Source: Candidatus Kuenenia stuttgartensis (GTDB taxonomy: Bacteria > Planctomycetota > Planctomycetia > Gemmatales > Gemmataceae). From it: a stretch of 63,669 nucleotides of DNA. The stretch covers positions 1-63,669 of the forward strand of contig CAMCLK010000028.1 of NCBI GenBank assembly GCA_945875585.1. Reading direction: 5' to 3'. Shown here in pieces: positions 43,623 through 51,826 of the stretch (position 1 is the first letter of the stretch; the number at the start of each line of letters is the position of its first letter). The position numbers were made by a program, and so were the translations under genes. The notes under the pieces are model-generated. The model searched no databases. It saw only the letters and a list, made by a program, of their open reading frames with translations, and was not told the origin of the DNA.

Positions 43623-43832
43623 TTTTATACGGATTAGGCTAAACCCTGTAGACTACAACAATGCAGCCTGTCGATCGAGCTAACCTTACTAGAACAGAAT
43701 TTATCCTATCAGGCACTTGTGAGCCCGTCAATCATTTGATAAAATATTATGCTGCTTTGACCTAATTCCTCTGAAAACCTTGAATTAATCCGTCTGCTGG
43801 GCTGCGAACGCCCTTACCCCCGCGAATCAAAA
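43623..43832 (-). repeat. repeat copy 2: integrase 3' end plus downstream flank
   Basis: Covers the last ~20 codons of the integrase relic and ~140 bp beyond its stop. On the minus strand it reads ...AGCCCAGCAGACGG, the TAG stop, TTGACGGGCTCACAAGTGCCT and finally GGTTTAGCCTAATCCGTAT about 30 bp before the cargo ATG. Copy 1 lies downstream of the cargo gene in direct orientation. Confidence 0.85.
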
Positions 43833-44347
43833 CGTTCATGTAAATCATTGTCGTACGTACGTCGATGTGCCCCAAAAGTTCCTGCAATGTTCGAATGTCA
43901 TAGCCATTAGCAAGCAAATGAGTGGCGAAAGAATGCCTGGAAGTATGGCAGGTTACCCTTATGGTCAGCCCTGTTTCCCGCACTGCTGTAGCCAAGGCTC
44001 GCTGCACCAATGCTTCGTCCATGTTGTGGCGACCTTGTTCACCCGTCTTTGGGTTGCGCCAACGATTTTCTTGAGGAAATAAATACTGCCACCGCCACTC
44101 ACGGTTGGCGTTCGGGTACTTGCAGGCCAACACGTTTGGCAAATCGACGCGACCATGATATTCTTCGATATCTCTACGGCGAATTAATTCAACAATCGCC
44201 AAGTGCCTCTGTATTTGTTATAAATTAGATCCCTTTGTCATTTTGATATGGTCTTTGTCACCATTTCCTTTCCTTGGTGAACAGTGATCTCACGTCGTTG
44301 AAGTTCTAGGTATTTTACCACCAGTCGGAGCGATTCAATTAATCTAA

Positions 44348-44364
44348 GGGACTCTAACAAAACG
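44348..44364 (+). repeat. left terminal inverted repeat of the IS
   Basis: 17 bp, GGGACTCTAACAAAACG, identical to the complement of 45214-45230. It is preceded by the target duplication TAA at 44345-44347. Confidence 0.93.
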
Positions 44365-45158
44365 GTAATAAGCGGTTCCAACAGATCATGATACATCCGA
44401 TATTGAGGAAAGCCTGATGGATGTCGTCACGCTTCTCATATTGAACCCTAAGTCGCCTTTGTTGGAAGAGCCAGGCAAATACACTTTCGATGATGGAACG
44501 ATGCTTCCCCAAGCCACTGCCATGCGGTGCGTATCGTTTCGCGATCATGGGTATTATTTTCCTAGCTCTGAGCGGCTTTCGAATTTTAGCCTCGGCATCA
44601 TAAGCATGATCAGCATACAATTTCACCGGTCTTCGTCGCCTTCTGCCATTGGGTCGCTTAATGGCAGGAATGGCATCCACCAAAGCAATGGCTTGTTGGG
44701 AATCGTGGGCATTGGCTCCGGTGTGAATCACCGCAAGCGGGACACCTTTACCGTCGCTGATGACATGCCTTTTCGAGCCATTTTTCCCGCGATCTGTGGG
44801 ATTCGGGCCAGTTTTCGTCTCCCAAAAAGAGCTCGAACCGAACTGCTGTCGACAACTGCCTTAGACCAGTCAATCGTGTTTGCAATCCCAACTCGTCGAG
44901 GAGTTTCTTCCAGATTTTTTGCCAAATACCTGCAACCTGCCAATCCCCAAGCCTGCGCCAGCACGTCATGCTACTACCGCATCCTAGTTTTGGGGGTAAA
45001 AGTTCCCAAGCAGTTCCTGTCCGAGCCACAAACAGAATCCCCGTCAATGCCAGACGATCCGGAACCCGTGGCCGACCACCTTTCGGGCAGGGCTTCTCGG
45101 GTGGCAAAAGCGGTTGTATTATCTCCCAAAGTGCGTCTGTCAGCAGTGGCTTGGGCAT
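44354..45158 (-). pseudogene. IS5-type DDE transposase in three reading frames
   Basis: Frame 1 from ATG 45158 gives PKPLLTDALWEIIQPLLPPE, ALTGILFVARTGTAWELLP and MTCWRRLGDWQVAGIW. Near 44890 the homology moves to a second frame (NTIDWSKAVVDSSSVRALF, first Asp). At CTTTTTGGGAGACG (near 44828) it moves again, by -1, to ETKTGPNPTDRGKNGSKRH, then VIHTGANAHDSQQ, KLYADHAYDA (second Asp) and HRSIIESVFAWL (Glu). All three DDE residues exist but in different frames. One shift could be programmed, as in IS427-like elements; two suggest inactivation. Confidence 0.85.
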
Positions 45159-45213
45159 CTCCGATCCTCCCTGACCGAAGACACAATATACTCTGCAGCT
45201 GTACTGTCAAGAG

Positions 45214-45230
45214 CGTTTTGTTAGAGTCCC
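45214..45230 (-). repeat. right terminal inverted repeat of the IS
   Basis: 17 bp, CGTTTTGTTAGAGTCCC on the plus strand, followed by the target duplication TAA (45231-45233). Confidence 0.93.
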
Positions 45231-45450
45231 TAAGTTGCTGCGCGCACCTGCGAATCAATAATGGTATGCTTATCGGCGAGCATTCGGATGGAACCGGCGA
45301 GTTGTTTTAACGCGAGGATAGCTACTATCTGTATCTGAAAGATCCAAGCAAATCTAATGCTGCGGTAAGGCTGGCTAACGGCTGGAAATCCGGTGCTACT
45401 GTACCGCCATGGCTGGCCATGCCCTCGCATTGATGTGCTCTTGTCTGCCG

Positions 45451-46041
45451 TCAAGGTGCCAACCACATCCGACTCCAGCCTGTTTTTTCCGGAGTCAGTT
45501 TGCAGCGGATGTTGCCTTCCTGTCGCAGGTGGAGCATGTCGATTTCTGTAATGGTTGCAACGATTAAGCAGAAGTGATTCCAGCCATATTCGGGGTCTTC
45601 TGCGAAGCGGGGCGAAGGTGCTTGCATTTCAGCACCTGGCGTATCGGTTTGGCTGTATTGTCGTTTGCCATGGACGGGCAGTCCCTGCCACGCTGTGCGG
45701 GCAGGATTGGTGCCATGGTGCAATTCGGTAGTGGTACGCGCAATGGTTTGCAGACGTTCAATCGGATCGTACCAGTGGATAGTGGCTTGCGGGTTTTCAC
45801 GTAACTGAGGCACTTTTGCGGAACGGATGTCGGTATGGAATTGAATCGAAAGAGGCGACGCGTGGAAAGCGCGCAAAACGACTGTTCGGACAGGTGCATT
45901 GTGGCCAATGGTTGCCAGTTGTGGGAACCGGTAAATGCTCTGCGTGGTGCACAAACTTGTCTGCCATTTGTCTGAAAGCCACCGGATGATATCTGGTGGG
46001 GAAAGATGAAGCGGTGATGAGGGGTTGCTACTATCGGGCAT
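45451..46041 (-). CDS. pyridoxamine 5'-phosphate oxidase-fold flavoprotein
   Basis: 196 aa from ATG 46041. LATIGHNAPVRTVVLRAFHASPLSIQFHTDIRSAKVPQLRENPQATIHWYDP is the split-barrel FMN-binding signature of PPOX-class proteins of the Alr4036 type (Arg-Thr-Val-Val-Leu-Arg for the FMN phosphate, Ser-Ala-Lys after it). It is followed by LQTIARTTTELHHG and the C-terminal EYGWNHFCLIVATITEIDMLHL. The substrate is unknown; it may act on pyridoxamine phosphate or another reduced cofactor. It is the first ordinary gene beyond the accessory island. The longer frame to 46158 lacks a sensible start. Confidence 0.85.
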   Translation of the reverse strand: MPDSSNPSSPLHLSPPDIIRWLSDKWQTSLCTTQSIYRFPQLATIGHNAPVRTVVLRAFHASPLSIQFHTDIRSAKVPQLRENPQATIHWYDPIERLQTIARTTTELHHGTNPARTAWQGLPVHGKRQYSQTDTPGAEMQAPSPRFAEDPEYGWNHFCLIVATITEIDMLHLRQEGNIRCKLTPEKTGWSRMWLAP

Positions 46042-46173
46042 ACGTGAAAATCCTGTGGCTTGGTACCTGCGTCTGGTATAATAGAAGATTAGGCATGCCT
46101 TTGGTGGTGGCTCAGAGCAGGGACTAGTCCAGCCTTGCCAAGTCCCAACTGACGGCACCTGCGAGTTGAAATA

Positions 46174-48177
46174 ATGGGCTCAAACCCGGACGAAAATACA
46201 CTTCTAGATGGTTCAGGTAGCGTGTCGGGGATGCCTGCCGATGGTAGTGGGAGTTCGCAGTTACCTAGCGGTCCTAGTTCAGCCAAACATTCGGCCACGG
46301 TTGTGCGTGCTCCCATGAAAGCAACCAAAGCGTTGCCCAAAATTGAAGGACACGAGTTGATCGAGGAGTTGGCTCGGGGCGGCATGGGAGTTGTCTTCAA
46401 AGCCAGGCAGTTGGGACTGAACCGAATTGTTGCCCTCAAACTGATCAAGCCCACTCTGTTGGCCAATCCCGATGTTCGCAAGCGGTTTGAGCAGGAGGTC
46501 CAGTCTGCCGCGCTGTTGAATCATCCCAACTTTGTGATGGTGTTTCACACGGACTTGAATGCCCCGATAGCCTACCTGTCGATGGAGTTTGTTCCCGGTC
46601 AGGACCTCAGCCGCATTGTGGCGAAAGTGGGAGGTCTGCCAATCGATGTCGCAGTCAACTACACCATTCAGGCGGCGGAAGCGTTGCAGCATGCTTGCGA
46701 AAAGGGAATGGTGCACCGCGACATCAAGCCTAGCAACCTGATGGTTAGCCCTTCACCACTCGATGCATCAGGTGCGTGGATTGCGGGGCAGAAACCCGGT
46801 CGGCTGAAAATTCTCGACATGGGGTTGGCGCGGGTTCAGAAAGAGGACGAGGCACAGGCTGAGTTGACTCAGGTGGGTTCTTTTCTGGGCACACCAGACT
46901 ACATCGCCCCAGAACAGGCCGATGATCCCCGCAACGCCGATTCCCGGTCCGACCTTTACAGCTTAGGCTGCACCCTCTTCTTCATGCTTTCCGGACAGGT
47001 CCCCTATGCGGGTGGCACCATGGTCCAGAAAATCAAGAAACACCAATCAGGCCCTGTTCCAGCCATACGCACTGTTCGCCCAGATGTTCCAGAAGCGTTG
47101 TCCGTGATCATGCAACGGGTCATGGCCAAAGATCCGGCCCACCGGTTTCAGACCCCGGGTGATCTTGTCGATGCGCTGCGTGGTTATCTAGCCAATCCGG
47201 GAATTGTAATGGGCGCTGGCCTGCCCGTTGGTGCGGGCCCGGCTCAGCCAGCGCCCCCTGATTTTGGCAGCAGCATGGTGGCTAAGCTGCTTCTGGGGCA
47301 TGGAGGAGAGGTTGCCAGCATTGGCTTATCCCCCGATGGCCGGTTGCTGGTTTCTGGCGGTCACGATGAGACAATCCGGCTGTGGGACGCTCAAAGCGGT
47401 CGAGAAATTCGCCAATTTTCGCCCAATGAAGGGTCCAATACAGCGGTGGCGTTCTCTCCGAACGGTCAATCAATTGCCAGCTCTGCCATGCGCTTGTTCA
47501 ACGACGATATGGGCGTGCATTTGTGGGATCCGCGAACGGGCCGGGAAGTCAGTCGTCTGACCGGGTACAACCGCAACGTCACTTGCTTGGCATTTAACCC
47601 TGAAGGAACATTGCTTGCGACCGGATGCGAATCGACGGGTACCGAGAAAGGACGCGTTCGCCTGTGGACGCTCGGAGACCGGTTGGCGCACGTCGATTTG
47701 GGTAAACATCAGGGTCGGGTAAACCGTGTCATGTTCATTGGCACCGGGCGGATCTTTCTGACTTCCGGCGACGATGGTACTGTTCGCCAATGGGATTCAG
47801 CCAAGCGCGAAGCCAAGGGTGGCATCTCTTTTCAGGTGGGGCCCATTCTTGGACTTGCCTACGACAAATCTCGCCAATTGATTGCAGCGGGCGGGGCAGG
47901 TTTGCAGGTGTTTGAAGGATCCACCAAGGAAATGCACAATCTGGCAGGAAACCGTGTGGTGGTTCGTTCGTTGGTGATGCTACCGAAAAGCCAGCGGTTG
48001 TTGGCGGGTTGCGCGGATGGTGTGCTGCGCGCCTATTCATTGACAAGCTACAATCTCCATCGAGAATGGCCCGGCCATCAGGGCGCGATTCACGATGTTG
48101 CCGTTGGGCGTGATGAATCAGTAGCCTGGACAGCCGGCATGGATGGCTCTATTCGCGCTTGGTCGTTGAACAGCTAG
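46174..48177 (+). CDS. Ser/Thr protein kinase with C-terminal WD40 repeats
   Basis: 667 aa. A ~55-residue Ser/Gly-rich start precedes the kinase domain: ELARGGMGVVFKARQ (P-loop), VALKLIKP (Lys), MVHRDIKPSNLM (catalytic loop), LKILDMGLARV (DFG replaced by DMG), FLGTPDYIAPEQA and SDLYSLGCTLFFMLSG. From about residue 365 WD40 repeats follow: GHGGEVASIGLSPDGRLLVSG, ETIRLWDAQSG, VHLWDPRTG, GTVRQWDSA, and last GHQGAIHDVAVGRDESVAWT. There is no membrane helix, so it is probably cytoplasmic, the propeller serving as a docking platform. It ends in a terminator. Confidence 0.95.
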   Translation: MGSNPDENTLLDGSGSVSGMPADGSGSSQLPSGPSSAKHSATVVRAPMKATKALPKIEGHELIEELARGGMGVVFKARQLGLNRIVALKLIKPTLLANPDVRKRFEQEVQSAALLNHPNFVMVFHTDLNAPIAYLSMEFVPGQDLSRIVAKVGGLPIDVAVNYTIQAAEALQHACEKGMVHRDIKPSNLMVSPSPLDASGAWIAGQKPGRLKILDMGLARVQKEDEAQAELTQVGSFLGTPDYIAPEQADDPRNADSRSDLYSLGCTLFFMLSGQVPYAGGTMVQKIKKHQSGPVPAIRTVRPDVPEALSVIMQRVMAKDPAHRFQTPGDLVDALRGYLANPGIVMGAGLPVGAGPAQPAPPDFGSSMVAKLLLGHGGEVASIGLSPDGRLLVSGGHDETIRLWDAQSGREIRQFSPNEGSNTAVAFSPNGQSIASSAMRLFNDDMGVHLWDPRTGREVSRLTGYNRNVTCLAFNPEGTLLATGCESTGTEKGRVRLWTLGDRLAHVDLGKHQGRVNRVMFIGTGRIFLTSGDDGTVRQWDSAKREAKGGISFQVGPILGLAYDKSRQLIAAGGAGLQVFEGSTKEMHNLAGNRVVVRSLVMLPKSQRLLAGCADGVLRAYSLTSYNLHREWPGHQGAIHDVAVGRDESVAWTAGMDGSIRAWSLNS

Positions 48178-48215
48178 CTCATTTGATAGTTTAAATTTCT
48201 GCTTGTAATGGCATC

Positions 48216-48262
48216 AATAACAAAGAGAAGCGCGGGTTTGGCCAGCGCCTCTCTTTGTTATT
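48216..48262 (+). terminator. bidirectional terminator
   Basis: A long stem AATAACAAAGAGAAGCGC / GCGCCTCTCTTTGTTATT with one mismatch, followed by TTTT on plus and by TTGATG on minus. It is shared by the convergent kinase and ilvC genes. Confidence 0.85.
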
Positions 48263-48277
48263 TTACCGGTCGGTGTA

Positions 48278-49330
48278 TCAGCGGGCTTGGCGTTCTGGAC
48301 GAAGGCCACGTACTGCCGCGCCAGCGCGCCACATTTCGCTTTCGTGGATTTCCTTGAGTTCCTTTTCAAGAAGCTCACGGTAATCTGGGCGGCTGTTCAC
48401 GTCGAGCACTCGGCGGGTTTCATCGCCGCGGATGACGCTGGCGTAGAGCGCTTCGAAAACGGGGCGTGTAGCATCCTTGAACTTGGGGAACCAGTCGAGC
48501 GCGCCGCGTTGCGCGGTGGTTGAGCAGTTGGCATACATCCAGTCCATGCCATTTTCGGCGATGAGTGGATACAGGCTCTGGGTAGCTTCTTCAACGGTTT
48601 CGTTGAAAGCTTCGGAAGGGCTGTGGCCATGAGCGCGCAGGGTGTCGTACTGGGCCTGCCACATGCCGTAGATGGCTCCCATCAGAACGCCACGTTCGCC
48701 AGTGAGGTCGCTGTAAACTTCTTTTTGGAAAGTCGTTTCGAACAGATATCCAGAACCCACTGCGAAGCCGAGGGCGCGAGCGCGTTCGGACGCATTGCCA
48801 GTGGCATCTTGATAAACGGCAAAGCTCGAGTTGATGCCCTTACCTTCGAGGAAAAGGCGGCGAACCGATGTGCCCGAACCCTTGGGGGCCACGAGGATGA
48901 CATCGATATCCTTGCCGGGAACAACAAGTGTTTGGTCGGCATAGACGATGCTGAAACCGTGGGAGAAATAAAGCGCCTTGCCCGGGGTAAGGTGTGGCTT
49001 GATGAGGGGCCAGTTTTCCTTTTGTCCTGCATCCGAAAGCAGGTACTGCACCACGGTGCCCTTGGCTGCCGCTTCTTCGATGGAGAAGAGGGTCACGCCG
49101 GGCTTCCAGCCGTCTTGAACGGCGAGATCCCAAGAACGGCCCTTGTCGCGCAGACCGATGATGACATTGAGGCCGTTGTCACGCATATTGAGCGACTGGC
49201 CACGCCCTTGAACGCCATAACCCAATACCGCGATGGTTTCCTTGCCAAGAATCGAACGGATCTTGTCAGCAGGATAATCCGAACGCTCGTAAACCTGTTC
49301 CGTGCTCGAACCGATGCTGATTTCTTTCAT
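48278..49330 (-). CDS. ilvC: ketol-acid reductoisomerase
   Basis: 350 aa. IlvC converts acetolactate or acetohydroxybutyrate into dihydroxy-acids in valine/isoleucine synthesis, using NAD(P)H and Mg2+. Visible features are VLGYGVQGRGQSLNMRDNG (Rossmann), VQYLLSDAGQKENWPLI, YFSHGFSIVYADQ, ILVAPKGSGTSVRRLFLEG, and the metal-binding Asp/Glu in EVYSDLTGERGVLMGAIYG. The sequence differs from the classic E. coli form (GHAKG-type loop) and is like a planctomycete/Bacteroidetes variant. ATG 49330 starts directly before the family N-terminus. Other ilv genes are not in the window. Confidence 0.95.
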   Translation of the reverse strand: MKEISIGSSTEQVYERSDYPADKIRSILGKETIAVLGYGVQGRGQSLNMRDNGLNVIIGLRDKGRSWDLAVQDGWKPGVTLFSIEEAAAKGTVVQYLLSDAGQKENWPLIKPHLTPGKALYFSHGFSIVYADQTLVVPGKDIDVILVAPKGSGTSVRRLFLEGKGINSSFAVYQDATGNASERARALGFAVGSGYLFETTFQKEVYSDLTGERGVLMGAIYGMWQAQYDTLRAHGHSPSEAFNETVEEATQSLYPLIAENGMDWMYANCSTTAQRGALDWFPKFKDATRPVFEALYASVIRGDETRRVLDVNSRPDYRELLEKELKEIHESEMWRAGAAVRGLRPERQAR

Positions 49331-49440
49331 GACGACCTCGTGAAAAACCAACCGCCGATACCTTGAAGGAAACGAAACAGTAAAATAGCAGGATCTGCTT
49401 GGATCGGCTAGCGATGACCGCGAAAACGGGAGTAATGCTG

Positions 49441-50241
49441 ATGAATCCTGAAAAAGGATGCGCATTTCTGATCACCGGAGGATCGTCTGGATTGGGTTGG
49501 GAAGTGGCTCGCAGGCTTCTGGACCGTGGGTGTTCAGTCGGGCTGATGGCTCGTAATGAAAAGCGACTGACTGAAGCGGTATCACTGCTGAATGTTGAGG
49601 CTTCCAGAGTTGTCGCGTGCGTTGGAGATGCGGCAGAGCCGGAAGCGTGCTCTCGGGCGGTCAAGATGATGACAGACGCCTTTGGCGGACTGAACGGACT
49701 GGTTTGCTGCGCCGGCATGTCAATGCGCGCTTCTGTGGAATCGACCGAATTTCAAATTGCCGAAAATGTGATGCGCGCGAATTTCTGGACGGTTTTTCAC
49801 GCAACTCAGGCGGCACTTCCGTCAGTACTGGCTCGCAAAGGGTCGCTGGTGGCTGTGGCTAGTCTGGCTGGTCACCGCGGTGTGCCAGGCTACGGTGTTT
49901 ACGGAGCAGCTAAGCGTGCCGTGATTGGACTCTACGAAAGTCTTCGGCTGGAGGTATCCGATGCTGGGGTGCATGTGGGTATATTTAGCCCGGGCTTTTT
50001 CGAATCGCCTTTGCGCAGACAGGTTCTAAACGGCAAAGGCGAGGTGATCGACCCGCCTCCATCGTTGCCCTTCAGACTTTGGCCATTAGATCGGTGCGCG
50101 GATCTGGTGGTTCAGAGTCTCGAAAGGCGCAAGAGATTAATCTACCTTCCTGGTTTTATGCGCTATCTGAACGCGTTCGACGATGTGACCGGGGGTGGAT
50201 TGGGTGACCGGTTTCTGAAATCCCGATTTCGCGGGTTGTGA
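49441..50241 (+). CDS. short-chain dehydrogenase/reductase (SDR)
   Basis: 266 aa. The cofactor motif FLITGGSSGLGWEVARRLLDRG is followed by LVCCAGMSMRAS, a Ser in LVAVASLAGHRG, and the active-site YGVYGAAKRAVIGLYESLR (Tyr-x3-Lys), then FSPGFFESPLRRQ. It has the look of the KDSR/DHRS7-like subgroup, which reduces lipid-linked ketones such as 3-ketodihydrosphingosine, but this is not certain. GGGAG eight bases upstream supports ATG 49441; other in-frame starts lie at 49414 and 49399. A C-terminal hydrophobic stretch may tether it weakly to membrane. Confidence 0.9.
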   Translation: MNPEKGCAFLITGGSSGLGWEVARRLLDRGCSVGLMARNEKRLTEAVSLLNVEASRVVACVGDAAEPEACSRAVKMMTDAFGGLNGLVCCAGMSMRASVESTEFQIAENVMRANFWTVFHATQAALPSVLARKGSLVAVASLAGHRGVPGYGVYGAAKRAVIGLYESLRLEVSDAGVHVGIFSPGFFESPLRRQVLNGKGEVIDPPPSLPFRLWPLDRCADLVVQSLERRKRLIYLPGFMRYLNAFDDVTGGGLGDRFLKSRFRGL

Positions 50242-50372
50242 TATCCGTGCCGGCACGTTTTGGCTGTTGGTGCTTTTAAGGTGGCCCCTCTACTGGCCAT
50301 TGCCACGGACAAGCGACGATTCCAAAGGTTGAGTTGGCAGGCAGGAGGCCTGTAACCTGCGGGAGCAATGGC

Positions 50373-51131
50373 ATGGAAGCGTTAGTATTGGCGTGGCTGG
50401 TTGCTGTTGCCGCACCTGCCCAAACGGGCAAATCTGAAGCCCCATACGGTTGGCTGGTGAAGGTTGAGGCATCGAAAGACGGATCACGCGGAACAATTGC
50501 CCGACCTTACGAGCCCATCGTGGGTGACATTCTTTTTTTTGATGATTTAAGCCCTTTCTGGGTGAAACTTTACGCGATTGCCGGTACCGGACCGCCATTT
50601 CATGCAGGCATTGTGATGACTCGTCGGGATGGTTCTTTAGCAGCCTTGGAATCCGGGCCTGACGACACACTGCACGTTTATATTTTAGAGTTGAAGTCTC
50701 GTTTGAATGACTTCAAAGGCGTGATTCAGGTCCGTCAGAACAAGGTTGCTGTAACGCGGGAAAAATCACAGGAACTCACGGACTTTGCTTACAAGCAGGT
50801 GGGGAAAAAATACGCGGTGTGGCGTCTGTTACTTCAGGGAACTCCAGTGCGTCACCGGGGTGGCTGGAAAGAACAGTATCTGGCAACAACGTATATGGAC
50901 CGGAAACGCTGGCTTTGCGCTGAAATCGTGGTGACAGGCGCCACTATCATGGGAATTTTTGACCCGGCTATTGTGAAAGGGACTGTCACTTATCCGCTCG
51001 ACATTGTCGATGATCGGAAGTTTGATCTCTCAGGTGTGCTTGAAGAAGCCTGGACTTGGAAACCAGTGCTCCCTGAAGGTGCTGTTGTTGTGGGCAAGAC
51101 CGATGTGCCAGCAGGGGCACGCCAGCCGTGA
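50373..51131 (+). CDS. permuted NlpC/P60 (YiiX-like) papain-fold protein
   Basis: 252 aa from ATG 50373 (GGGAG upstream), with a short signal sequence (EALVLAWLVAVAAPAQT). The catalytic pair appears in permuted order: His in GPPFHAGIVMTRRDG and, later, Cys in KRWLCAEIVVTGATIMG, as in YiiX and related lipid or peptidoglycan amidases. GDILFFDDLSPFWVK precedes the His motif, a typical first strand of the fold. It is likely periplasmic. Its stop overlaps the GTG of ung (GTGA). The substrate is unknown. Confidence 0.75.
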   Translation: MEALVLAWLVAVAAPAQTGKSEAPYGWLVKVEASKDGSRGTIARPYEPIVGDILFFDDLSPFWVKLYAIAGTGPPFHAGIVMTRRDGSLAALESGPDDTLHVYILELKSRLNDFKGVIQVRQNKVAVTREKSQELTDFAYKQVGKKYAVWRLLLQGTPVRHRGGWKEQYLATTYMDRKRWLCAEIVVTGATIMGIFDPAIVKGTVTYPLDIVDDRKFDLSGVLEEAWTWKPVLPEGAVVVGKTDVPAGARQP

Positions 51132-51826
51132 CTCATGGTTGGCTCAGGGCTGCTGTTCCCAAGGCGTGGTCTTCCGCGCTTCTGGTGCCAGAACTAGACA
51201 AGGTCTGGCACAATTTGGAGGAATCGCTTGCGGCAGGCCGAAAGCTGGAAGGATTTTTGCCCCCGGAACGATTTGTATTCCGAGCAATGCAGCTGACACC
51301 ACCCAATGCCGTCAAAGTTGTAGTGCTTGGGCAGGATCCGTACCACGGTCCGGGGCAGGCAGAGGGACTCTCATTCTCTGTTCCAGTCGGTATCAAGACT
51401 CCCCCGTCGCTTCGCAATATATTTAAAGAGCTAGCGGCGGATTTGGGGGTGCCCGTTCCGGCGCACGGTAATCTGATCGCTTGGGCGGACCGTGGCGTGC
51501 TCTTGCTGAATACCATCCTCACGGTGGAGCCGGGAAGCCCGTTGTCCCACAAAGGGTTCGGCTGGGAGTCGATCACTGCCCATGCACTCAAATATGTAGC
51601 GGAGTTACCCGGTCACCGTGCTTTCTTGCTCTGGGGAGCGGGCGCGGCGCAGCATGCTGCCGGTTTGGATCCGAGCAGGCATTTGGCAGTGGTTTCGGCG
51701 CACCCATCGCCTTTATCGGCGTACCGTGGTTTTTTGGGCAGCAGGCCTTTTTCACGGGTCAACACTTTTTTGCGGTCGAACCATGTGCCGGAAATCGACT
51801 GGTCGCTACCTGAGGTTATTTCCTGA
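51128..51826 (+). CDS. ung: uracil-DNA glycosylase, family 1
   Basis: 232 aa. Ung removes uracil from DNA as the first step of base-excision repair. All key motifs are intact: VVLGQDPYHGPGQAEGLSF (water-activating Asp), PPSLRNIFKELAADLG, LLLNTILTVEPGSPLSHKG, FLLWGAGAAQHA and the leucine-loop HPSPLSAYRGFLGSRPFS. Start GTG 51128 overlaps the previous stop. Its 3' end overlaps the convergent kinase gene by 11 bp. Confidence 0.97.
   Translation: MTHGWLRAAVPKAWSSALLVPELDKVWHNLEESLAAGRKLEGFLPPERFVFRAMQLTPPNAVKVVVLGQDPYHGPGQAEGLSFSVPVGIKTPPSLRNIFKELAADLGVPVPAHGNLIAWADRGVLLLNTILTVEPGSPLSHKGFGWESITAHALKYVAELPGHRAFLLWGAGAAQHAAGLDPSRHLAVVSAHPSPLSAYRGFLGSRPFSRVNTFLRSNHVPEIDWSLPEVIS

Larger units (their letters stand above)
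44348..45230 (-). mobile_element. IS5-family insertion sequence (883 bp)
   Basis: The ends GGGACTCTAACAAAACG (44348-44364) and CGTTTTGTTAGAGTCCC (45214-45230) are perfect 17-bp inverted repeats. The direct repeat TAA flanks both sides (44345-44347 and 45231-45233). A 3-bp TNA target and a short, frame-split DDE transposase fit the IS427/IS1031 subgroups of IS5. The element interrupts the integrase relic. Perfect ends and target duplication suggest a fairly recent insertion. Confidence 0.93.
43762..45333 (-). pseudogene. decayed integron-integrase-like tyrosine recombinase, split by an IS
   Basis: The intact-looking C-terminal part (43762-44217) has [19 protein letters not shown] and [19 protein letters not shown]. 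This is the extra segment that marks integron integrases. It then shows [24 protein letters not shown] and the tyrosine in TTMIYMNV. Upstream there is an in-frame TAA (44218-44220), then in the same frame GNGDKDHIKMTKG, then a frameshift to RLIESLRLVVKYLELQRREI and TVHQGK (box 1 Arg present). The IS at 44348-45230 follows. Beyond it IVAILALKQLAGSIRMLA (to about 45333) resembles the next integrase segment. The N-terminal ~120 residues are not recognisable. It cannot make a working enzyme. Confidence 0.85.
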
